Part shown: in pieces, positions 40,514-47,022 of the stretch
How positions within the stretch are numbered: position 1 is the stretch's first letter
Layout: the number at the start of each line of letters is the position of its first letter
Source: CAYMTN01 sp964393335
Lineage (GTDB): Bacteria; Chloroflexota; Anaerolineae; Aggregatilineales; Aggregatilineaceae
Assembly: GCA_964393335.1 (NCBI GenBank)
Contig: CAYMTN010000007.1
Location: forward strand, 1 to 47,022
Reading direction: 5' to 3'
Length of the DNA: 47,022 nucleotides
Translations under genes and position numbers: made by a program
The notes under the pieces: generated by a model
What the model saw: the letters and a program-made list of their open reading frames with translations, nothing else
Database searches by the model: none
What the model was told of the DNA's origin: nothing

Positions 40514-41416
40514 CTACACTTTCTGGCGGCGTGCGACGCCAAACAGCCCGGTCGGGCGCACGACGAGGATCGCCAGCAGCAGCCCGAATGCAATCGGATC
40601 GCGCCAGGTGGATGAAATGCCGAAATCATCGCCGTAGGCCGGCACGAAAATCTCGATAAAACCGAGCAGCAGCCCGCCGGCCATCGCGCCGCGAATGTCT
40701 CCGATACCCCCGACGACGGCGGCGATAAACGCTTTCCAGCCAACGCGCAGCCCCATGTAGGGGTTAAGGACAGGAAACGCGACACCCCACAGAATGCCCC
40801 CCGCAGCAGCTAACCCGGTGCCTAACAGGAAGGTCAGCGAGATGATCTGGTCTTGTGAGACGCCCATCAACGGCACGGCGAACTTGTCATACGAGATCGC
40901 GCGCATCGCCATGCCCCATTTTGTGCGCTGCACAATCGTATAAAGCCCAAAAAATAGTAGGAAGGCCAGCACGATGATGATGATCTTGACGTTGCTGATG
41001 CTCACGCCGCCGAAGTCATAAATCTTTGTGGTGATAAGGTCCTGCGGGTAACTGCGCGGGTTGGCCCCGGTCAGCGCCAGCATGCCGTTTTCCAGCAGCA
41101 GCCCGACACCTAACGCCGTGATCACTGCCGACAGGCGGCTGGCCTGCCGCAGCGGTTTATACGCCACCCGCTCGATCGTCACACCTAACAGGCCGGTCAA
41201 GATCATGGCCAGGATCAGGGTGGGCACAAATGGCAGGCCGAGCACCATCGAGCCAAACACACCCAAAAACGCGCCGACCATGAAGATATCGCCATGCGCG
41301 AAGTTGATCAGCAGCAGGACGCCATAGACCATCGTGTAGCCCAACGCGATCAGCGCATAGAGGCTGCCAAGCTGAAGCGCATTAAAGAATTGCTGCACGA
41401 AAAAAGTAAGATCCAT
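40514..41416 (-). CDS. livH: branched-chain amino acid ABC transporter permease LivH
   Basis: Partner permease, 300 residues from ATG 41416 (MDLTFFVQQFFNALQLGSLY), the standard LivH start; 31 further upstream codons lack support. Motif GYTMVYGVLLLINFAHGDIFM near residues 25-45 and GGIGDIRGAMAGGLLLG near the C terminus. It lies 121 bp after livK. Confidence 0.94.
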   Translation of the reverse strand: MDLTFFVQQFFNALQLGSLYALIALGYTMVYGVLLLINFAHGDIFMVGAFLGVFGSMVLGLPFVPTLILAMILTGLLGVTIERVAYKPLRQASRLSAVITALGVGLLLENGMLALTGANPRSYPQDLITTKIYDFGGVSISNVKIIIIVLAFLLFFGLYTIVQRTKWGMAMRAISYDKFAVPLMGVSQDQIISLTFLLGTGLAAAGGILWGVAFPVLNPYMGLRVGWKAFIAAVVGGIGDIRGAMAGGLLLGFIEIFVPAYGDDFGISSTWRDPIAFGLLLAILVVRPTGLFGVARRQKV

Positions 41417-41537
41417 GTGAGTTTCTCCGATATTTTTCCGAGTCTGAACTGGTCCGTGCCACAATCGCAGCACAGACGATCCTGCAGACCAGGTGCAGAG
41501 GCACCCCATCCGGTGATGGGGTGCCCGTTAGCATGGA

Positions 41538-42728
41538 TTATTCGCTTTCTGGTGGGAAGCCAGCCGGGCAGGCTGAGTCGTAGTAGGTGAAGGCACCGTC
41601 TTTGATCTCGATGATCACCGCGCACTTAATGGGATCACCTTGCTCGTCAAAGCTCATGATGCCCGTTACGCCCTCGAACAACTGGATGTTGGCCAACGCA
41701 TCGCGCACATCGGCTTTATCGAGTGACTGCGCGTCTTCGATGGCGGTGAATAACATCTGGAAAGCGTCATAGGTCAGAGCCGCTACGTCGTCCGGCTTCG
41801 CGCCGTACAGTTCCTCGTAGGCATTGATGAAGGTCTGGCCGACTTCGGTGGCGATGTCCGGCGCATAGTGCGTGCTGAAGAACAGGCCGTTACATGCATC
41901 ACCGCACAGGTCGAGCAGGTCCGGCGTACCCCAGCTATCACTGCCGACGATCTGGCCCTCATAACCCAGTTCGCGGGCTTGCTGAACGATCAGCGGCACT
42001 TCGTTGTAGTACTGTGGCGTAAAGAGCACATCCGGATTCTCAGCGATGATATTGGTCAACTGCGAGCTGAAATCGGTATCGCCCGTGGTGAAGCTTTCAA
42101 AGGCCACGACATCGATACCGGCTGCTTCGGCAGCATCACGGAAGTTTTCTGCCAGACCCTTAGGGTAGTCGCTGGCCACATCGTACAGCACGGCTGCTGT
42201 TTTTGCGCCAAATTCTTTGGCGACAAAGTTCGCCACAACCGGACCCTGGAAGGGATCGAGGAAGGCGACACGAAACACCCAGGGGCGATCACGCGTGGTA
42301 TCAGGGTTCGTCGACCAGGGGCTGATCATGGGCGTTTCACGGTCATTGGCAACCTGGCCGGTGGGGACGGCCTGCTTGCTGGACTGCGGGCCGATGATGG
42401 CGATCACGTCTTCTTCAACGATCAGACGCGTGGCAACCGCGACCGAGGATTCGGCCTTGGATTCGTTGTCTTCAACAATGATGAGGACTTCGTAGTTGTC
42501 GCCGTCAATTTGCAGGCCACACTGCGCGTTTATTTCGTCTACGGCCATTTCAGCAGCTTCTACCGTACTTTGACCGACCTTGGGGATATCACCCGTGAGC
42601 GGGGCGATCACGCCGATATATATTTCGCCGGCAAAATCGCAATTTTCCTGTGCGACGACAGGCATCGTGCCGATGGCGGTCACCAGTACCGCCAGAGTCA
42701 GGGCGAGAGTAATCAACCGTTTGGACAT
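41538..42728 (-). CDS. livK: branched-chain amino acid ABC transporter substrate-binding protein LivK
   Basis: Exported binding protein of the Liv system. 396 residues from ATG 42728, with a Sec signal peptide (about 1-27, cleavage near VVA-QE) and the periplasmic-binding fold starting EIYIGVIAPLTGDIPKVGQ. No lipobox. An earlier in-frame ATG at 42812 has AGGAGG only 2 nt away and would give a 28-residue hydrophilic extension before the signal; GGAGG upstream of 42728 and the signal peptide favour the shorter form. First gene of the operon, which fits its usual high expression. Ligands could include other small amino acids. Confidence 0.93.
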   Translation of the reverse strand: MSKRLITLALTLAVLVTAIGTMPVVAQENCDFAGEIYIGVIAPLTGDIPKVGQSTVEAAEMAVDEINAQCGLQIDGDNYEVLIIVEDNESKAESSVAVATRLIVEEDVIAIIGPQSSKQAVPTGQVANDRETPMISPWSTNPDTTRDRPWVFRVAFLDPFQGPVVANFVAKEFGAKTAAVLYDVASDYPKGLAENFRDAAEAAGIDVVAFESFTTGDTDFSSQLTNIIAENPDVLFTPQYYNEVPLIVQQARELGYEGQIVGSDSWGTPDLLDLCGDACNGLFFSTHYAPDIATEVGQTFINAYEELYGAKPDDVAALTYDAFQMLFTAIEDAQSLDKADVRDALANIQLFEGVTGIMSFDEQGDPIKCAVIIEIKDGAFTYYDSACPAGFPPESE

Positions 42729-42944
42729 TATGCGTTCTCTGCCTCCGTGTGTTTTACTGTCAAATAGCAAGAAAACTTTGCGATAATCACTGCGTGGTCG
42801 GTTTGTACGCATCACCTCCTCATGTATTATGCGGCACGGCATCACGACTCAAAAAAAGAAAACTCCAAAATAGTTTGGTGCCATAATATATAATGGCAAT
42901 ATATCGTGACACAAACATCAATCAGGGTTATTGTATTATGAAAG

Positions 42945-42973
42945 TTCACTATCCCACAAGCAGTTAGTATACT
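42945..42973 (+). promoter_or_regulatory. alr promoter in the livK-alr divergent spacer
   Basis: TTCACT (42945-42950), 17-bp spacer, TATACT (42968-42973); start near 42980, about 78 nt before alr. The 329-bp spacer between livK and alr is AT-rich and holds no gene. On the minus strand several TATATT boxes near 42885-42905 could serve livK, for example with TTGTGT 18 bp upstream. Confidence 0.5.
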
Positions 42974-43057
42974 GGGGCTGTTGCGGGATCACTTTGTGCA
43001 AAATAACACAAAAGCATGATCGTATTCTTGGGCATGGCACAATAACAGAGGCGGAAG

Positions 43058-44176
43058 ATGGCACCTGTAACGATGATTGAGGTTGATCTTGACGCCGTTG
43101 CGCATAATATCCGCGTGTTAAAACAGCATATTGGCCCGGCTGTTGACTTGATCGCGGTGGTAAAAGCGAATGCGTACGGGCACGGTGCGGTTCCCGTGGC
43201 GCAAACGGCGCTGCGATCTGGTGCTGCGCGGCTGGCTGTCGCACGCGCTGCCGAGGGGATCGAACTGCGAGAGGCGGGCATCACCGCGCCGATTCTGGTG
43301 ATGAGTTACACCCCGGCTGCTGACGTTGAAGCAGCCATCGTGCACGATCTCACGCTCACTGTCACCGAGATCGACGTGGCACAGGCGGCCAGTGTGTACA
43401 GCGCGGCCACCGGAAAACGAACGCCGGTGCATATCAAAGTCGATACCGGGATGGGAAGGTTTGGGCTGCTGCCGGAAGAAGTGCTGCCGTTCGTACATCA
43501 TATTAGCACGCTGCCGGGCCTGGTGATTGAAGGCATCTTCAGCCATTTTGCAGTGGCCGATCTGGCTGACAAAACGTATACCCGGCAGCAGTTCCATACG
43601 TTCCAGGGCGTGCTGGACGTGCTTGAAGCCGCCGGATACCGGATTCCGGTGCGCCATATTGCCAACAGCGCCGCCACGTTGGACCTGCCCGGCACGCACC
43701 TTGACGCCGTGCGTACCGGCATCGCCATCTATGGCCTGCGTCCCTCAGGCGGTGTCGAGCCGGTGGTGCCGCTCGAACCGGCGCTGACACTCAAGAGCCA
43801 CGTGGCGCGCATCCGCACGCTGCCCGCCGGGGCGAGCATCAGCTATGGGCGCACCTACATGACGCCGTGCGCGATGCCGGTTGCCCTGATCCCGGTTGGG
43901 TATGGGGATGGTTATCACCGTCTGAACTCGAATCGCGGTGCCGTGCTGATCAATGGCAGGCGCGCGCCAATTGTCGGGCGCGTATGCATGGATCAATTTG
44001 TGGTGGATATTTCGGACGTTGGCCCGGTTGCGCTTGACGACGAAGTCGTGTTGATCGGTCGCCAGGGTGACGCACGCATCAGCGCCGAAGAGGTGGGGCA
44101 GTGGGCCGAGACGATCAACTATGAAGTGACAACCTCGCTGCTGCCGCGTGCGACACGTCTCTACAGGGGCGGGTGA
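43058..44176 (+). CDS. alr: alanine racemase
   Basis: Interconverts L- and D-alanine for peptidoglycan. 372 residues, PLP fold type III: Lys36 in VVKANAYGHG binds PLP, and the second-base Tyr lies in SYGRTYMTP. CMDQFVVD near the C terminus is also a family block. AGAGGCGGAAG precedes ATG 43058. A single gene, divergent from livK and convergent with the HAD gene (24 bp apart). Confidence 0.96.
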   Translation: MAPVTMIEVDLDAVAHNIRVLKQHIGPAVDLIAVVKANAYGHGAVPVAQTALRSGAARLAVARAAEGIELREAGITAPILVMSYTPAADVEAAIVHDLTLTVTEIDVAQAASVYSAATGKRTPVHIKVDTGMGRFGLLPEEVLPFVHHISTLPGLVIEGIFSHFAVADLADKTYTRQQFHTFQGVLDVLEAAGYRIPVRHIANSAATLDLPGTHLDAVRTGIAIYGLRPSGGVEPVVPLEPALTLKSHVARIRTLPAGASISYGRTYMTPCAMPVALIPVGYGDGYHRLNSNRGAVLINGRRAPIVGRVCMDQFVVDISDVGPVALDDEVVLIGRQGDARISAEEVGQWAETINYEVTTSLLPRATRLYRGG

Positions 44177-44200
44177 GCGTGCGGTTTGCCCGCTGGAACG

Positions 44201-44872
44201 TCACAATTGCTGGAGCATGGCCGGGTCGAACGCCAGCAGTGAGTCCAGGACGAGATCGGCTTTTTGCAGCGTATCATGCGCGGGGCGGTGGTAGGCTCCG
44301 GGCACGGCGATCACGACGTGGCCCGCCGCATGCGCGGCCAGGATGCCGTTGCCTGAATCTTCAAACACGGCGATATGATGCGCCGGTACGCGCATGCGGC
44401 GCGTGATCTCCAGGTAGATATCCGGCGCGGGCTTGCCACGTGCCACGTCGTCGGCGGACAGCACTTCACCAAACACCTGATCCCAGCCGGTGCTCGCCAT
44501 CACGGCCTCGATCAGCCGGTACGATGACCCGGATGCCAGCCCTAATGGGAAACGCCCCGCCAGACCCGTGATCACTTCACGCGCACCGGGCAGCAGCGGC
44601 ACCTGTTCGTGATAGTATTCGACCATCTGGTTGACCACGCGGTCGATGATGGTCGCCGGTGAAAACTCGTGATCCAGCCGTTCGGCCAGGAACTCGGCCC
44701 AGCTCTGCGTGCTGCTGCCCATTATGCGTTCCTGGTCAGCGTCTGTCCAATGCAGCCGGTCCGCGCCAAGCGCCTCGCTGCGCGCGCGCTGCCACAGTGG
44801 TTCAGAATCGACAAGCAGCCCGTCCATGTCAAATACAACTGCTTCAATCATGTGTATGGCCCTGTCAGTCAT
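44201..44872 (-). CDS. HAD-superfamily phosphatase (HxpB/beta-phosphoglucomutase-like)
   Basis: Small-molecule phosphatase or mutase. 223 residues: DMDGLLVDSE with nucleophile Asp15 and Asp17, SGSSYRL (motif II), and the motif III/IV region GKPAPDIYLEITRR...VFEDSGNG, with a helical cap between. The subfamily resembles E. coli hexitol phosphatase HxpB. Its ATG overlaps the pyrF stop (ATGA at 44869-44872), so it is translated as part of the pyr operon; a start 7 codons later is possible. A link to pyrimidine nucleotides is suggested only by position. Confidence 0.85.
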   Translation of the reverse strand: MTDRAIHMIEAVVFDMDGLLVDSEPLWQRARSEALGADRLHWTDADQERIMGSSTQSWAEFLAERLDHEFSPATIIDRVVNQMVEYYHEQVPLLPGAREVITGLAGRFPLGLASGSSYRLIEAVMASTGWDQVFGEVLSADDVARGKPAPDIYLEITRRMRVPAHHIAVFEDSGNGILAAHAAGHVVIAVPGAYHRPAHDTLQKADLVLDSLLAFDPAMLQQL

Positions 44873-45675
44873 ACCGGGTAGCGAAAGCGGTTAATGGTGT
44901 CGCGCAGCGTGCGCGCGGCTTCTGCCGGATCGGCAGCAAAGATGATGCCGCGCGACGAATTGATGATCATACCTTTGCCCTGGCTGTTGATCCCGGCGCG
45001 CACGGTGTGTTCAACGCTGCCACCCTGTGCGCCGATGCCTGGTACGAGCAGCGTCATATCCCCCACCAGGGTGCGAATCTGCGCCAGTTCATCAGGGTAG
45101 GTCGCGCCCGCGACTAACATGCAGTTGCCGTGCCGGTTCCAGCCGGCGCTGATATGCTCGGCTACAACCTGCCACAGCGGCTTGCCGTCGATCAGAAGGT
45201 CCTGAAACTCGCCCGCGCCAGGGTTTGACGTCCGGCAGAGTAAGATGCAGCCTTTATCCGCTCGTTCCAAGAACGGAGCGAGCGCTTCGCGGCCCAGGTA
45301 CGGATTGAGGGTCACGGCGTCAAAGCCCAGCCAGTCAAACAGCGCCGTGACGTATCCCCGATTGGTCGAGCCGATGTCGGCGCGTTTGGCGTCGCAGATC
45401 GTCAGAATGTCCGGGTGGTGTTCGTGCAAATAATGCATGGTCAGCGCGAGCGCGTGCAGTCCGGCTTCACCACGCGCCTCATAAAACGCAATGTTCGGCT
45501 TGTATGCGCTGGTATAAGGCTGCGTCTGGTCAATGATCCAGCGGTTGAACGCGAACTGCGGGTTATCTGCGAGCTTGAATCGTTCCGGCAGATGATCAAA
45601 GTCGCTGTCGAGTCCAACGCACAACAGCGAATCCGCGCGCTCCACGCGCCGGTTGTAGGCATCGATGATAGTCAT
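44869..45675 (-). CDS. pyrF: orotidine 5'-phosphate decarboxylase (type 2)
   Basis: Decarboxylates OMP to UMP, the last step of de novo pyrimidine synthesis. 268 residues, the longer type 2 form; catalytic DAKRADIGST at 95-104 with Asp95, Lys97 and Asp100. ATG 45675 lies 5 bp after the pyrE stop; an upstream extension would overlap pyrE and is rejected. The ribosome site is weak, so translation is probably coupled to pyrE. Confidence 0.93.
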   Translation of the reverse strand: MTIIDAYNRRVERADSLLCVGLDSDFDHLPERFKLADNPQFAFNRWIIDQTQPYTSAYKPNIAFYEARGEAGLHALALTMHYLHEHHPDILTICDAKRADIGSTNRGYVTALFDWLGFDAVTLNPYLGREALAPFLERADKGCILLCRTSNPGAGEFQDLLIDGKPLWQVVAEHISAGWNRHGNCMLVAGATYPDELAQIRTLVGDMTLLVPGIGAQGGSVEHTVRAGINSQGKGMIINSSRGIIFAADPAEAARTLRDTINRFRYPV

Positions 45676-45680
45676 GGGTG

Positions 45681-46349
45681 TCACTCGGGGCCAGAACTGT
45701 TTTGGTGAGCGGCCCAACCGTGCGGATCGCGCATCCAGGATTCGAGCACGTCCAGTTCGCCCTCGCCAAAGAGGCCCATTTTGCAGGCTTCGACCACAAT
45801 CGTAGAAAACGATGTGAGCGGTGTCAGCCGGACGTTGGCGGCGTCAAACCCGTGCTGCGTTTCAGGAAATCCGTAACTCGTGATGCACATGCAGTGCTCG
45901 ACAATCGCCCCGGCTTCGCGCAGCGCTTCCACGCCGGACAGGCTGCTGCCCCCGGTCGTGACGAGGTCTTCGACCAGCAGCACGCGCCGCCCGCTGATGT
46001 CACCGCCTTCGATGCGACGGCGGGTACCGTGTTCCTTCGCCTGTTTGCGCACAAACACGGACGGCAGGTGCATCGCGTAACCCAGCGCCGCGCTGTGCGG
46101 TATGCCCGCTGCTTCGATCCCCGCGATGACGTGAAACGTGATGCCATGCAGCGCGATCACCTGTTGAAGGGCCTCGATCACGGTATGCCACTGCACGGGC
46201 CAAAACGGCAGCCGCCGGTTATCCACGTACACGGGCGACTGAATGCCCGATTTAAACGTGATTGGCTCGTGCGGTGTGAAAACAACCGCGTTGATCGTCA
46301 GCAGTGCCCTGGCGACCTCTGCCTGGATCGCATGTTCCGAAACACTCAT
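45681..46349 (-). CDS. pyrE: orotate phosphoribosyltransferase
   Basis: Makes OMP from orotate and PRPP. 222 residues with the PRPP motif VLLVEDLVTTGGSS near 130-143 and the catalytic loop VRKQAKEHGTRRRIEG before it. Its ATG overlaps the pyrD stop (ATGA). Between pyrD and pyrF, giving the final three steps to UMP in pathway order. Confidence 0.95.
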   Translation of the reverse strand: MSVSEHAIQAEVARALLTINAVVFTPHEPITFKSGIQSPVYVDNRRLPFWPVQWHTVIEALQQVIALHGITFHVIAGIEAAGIPHSAALGYAMHLPSVFVRKQAKEHGTRRRIEGGDISGRRVLLVEDLVTTGGSSLSGVEALREAGAIVEHCMCITSYGFPETQHGFDAANVRLTPLTSFSTIVVEACKMGLFGEGELDVLESWMRDPHGWAAHQNSSGPE

Positions 46350-47022
46350 CTAAACGCCTCATGTTGTATCAATGCACCTGCCAGCGGTCCCCGGTAGACC
46401 AGCGCGGTCCAATATTGGACGACCGGTACGCCCAGGTCGGCAAAATCCCGATACGTACTGCCATCTAACACGCCGCCGCAGCCGATGATGTCCAGCGCGT
46501 AATCATGCACCTGCCGTTCGCTTGCCAGCAGCGCGGCAATTTCCACCGCACGGTCGTGCAGCTTCCCACCGCCGACGCCCGCCGCCAGCATGTTACCTTC
46601 CGGCGCGGGTTGGGCCAGTGTGTTGGTGGCGATCACGGCCCGGACGCCAACCGCGCTGAATACGCGCACCAGCGCTCGGTACTGATCATCTCCCAGGTCC
46701 GGCCCGACTTTAACCCATAATGGGATATTTCGCCCATTCTGTGCGGCCAAAAACGCTACGGCGGCCCCACACACGTGCTGGGCCGCATCGGCGGTTTGGT
46801 GCCCGCGCGGATCGCCTTCCGTGTTGGGACAGCTCAGATTGAGCGTAAACCAGGCGGGAAACACGCCTTGCTCGGTGAATGCGGCGAACGATTCGATCAC
46901 TTCGGCGGCTTGCTGCGCGGGATCATCCACGCCGGGGCTGACCGACACGTTGATCCCGAATGACGGTGGCAGGTCCGGGGTGTGTTTGCTCAAAAACGCC
47001 GCCGCCGCGCGCGTTCGGCGAT
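46346..47022 (-). CDS. pyrD: dihydroorotate dehydrogenase (5' end beyond the window)
   Basis: Oxidises dihydroorotate to orotate; FMN enzyme. About 225 C-terminal residues are present. The frame stays open to the window edge, so the apparent start at TTG 46993 is not the real one and the N terminus is missing. Motifs seen: GINVSVSPG, NLSCPNTEG (substrate contacts), VKVGPDL, ATNT and the FMN phosphate loop IIGCGGVLDG. The sequence fits the class 2, quinone-linked type, which acts at the membrane. First of the pyrDEF-HAD group in this window. Confidence 0.93.
   Translation of the reverse strand, partial: RRTRAAAAFLSKHTPDLPPSFGINVSVSPGVDDPAQQAAEVIESFAAFTEQGVFPAWFTLNLSCPNTEGDPRGHQTADAAQHVCGAAVAFLAAQNGRNIPLWVKVGPDLGDDQYRALVRVFSAVGVRAVIATNTLAQPAPEGNMLAAGVGGGKLHDRAVEIAALLASERQVHDYALDIIGCGGVLDGSTYRDFADLGVPVVQYWTALVYRGPLAGALIQHEAFR

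Overview
The window is about 47 kb of GC-rich bacterial chromosome. It is almost entirely biosynthetic and uptake genes, with no mobile element, CRISPR array, rRNA or tRNA recognised. Gene content and family types point to a free-living bacterium, most likely a member of the Chloroflexota (Anaerolineae-like). The signs are citramalate synthase instead of threonine deaminase, archaeal-type LeuC and Asd, a bacterial RIO kinase, and a BMP-family nucleoside transporter beside a fused xanthine dehydrogenase. This placement is inference from gene style, not from a marker gene.

Layout. (1) 1-1258, minus: argG. (2) 1259-14827, plus: one long branched-chain amino acid operon, ilvD-ilvE-ilvB-ilvN-ilvC-(uORF)-leuA-(small ORF)-leuC-leuD-cimA-leuB. 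It encodes every step to valine and leucine, and isoleucine through citramalate. It is preceded by two tandem leader-peptide attenuators rich in Ile/Leu/Val codons. (3) 14898-24007, plus: two permeases, a binding protein and an ATPase of a purine nucleoside ABC transporter, then a two-gene molybdenum hydroxylase of the xanthine dehydrogenase family. (4) 24029-26518, minus: degV and a RIO1-type kinase with an unusually long 5' leader. (5) 26570-34990: the aspartate family. thrC is minus, thrB plus and asd minus (with a threonine-rich leader peptide and terminator). metY and metX are plus under a SAM-I riboswitch. lysC is minus (with a threonine/methionine-rich leader peptide and terminator). 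(6) 35010-42728, minus: a GH20 hexosaminidase and the livKHMGF branched-chain amino acid ABC transporter. (7) 43058-44176, plus: alanine racemase. (8) 44201-47022, minus: HAD phosphatase, pyrF, pyrE and pyrD (pyrD cut by the window end).

How it works together. The window holds both supply routes for branched-chain amino acids (synthesis and Liv uptake) and most of the aspartate pathway. Its most striking content is RNA-level control. Four leader-peptide attenuators can be read directly: two in tandem before ilvD, one before asd and one before lysC. A SAM-I riboswitch lies before metY. In each attenuator the codons of the end-product amino acids sit 12-16 nt before a strand that can pair with the 5' arm of the terminator. 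The asd and lysC attenuators are similar enough to be duplicates of one ancestor, with codon content changed from Thr only to Thr plus Met. These assignments rest on reading codons and base pairing by eye; none has been folded by program or tested.
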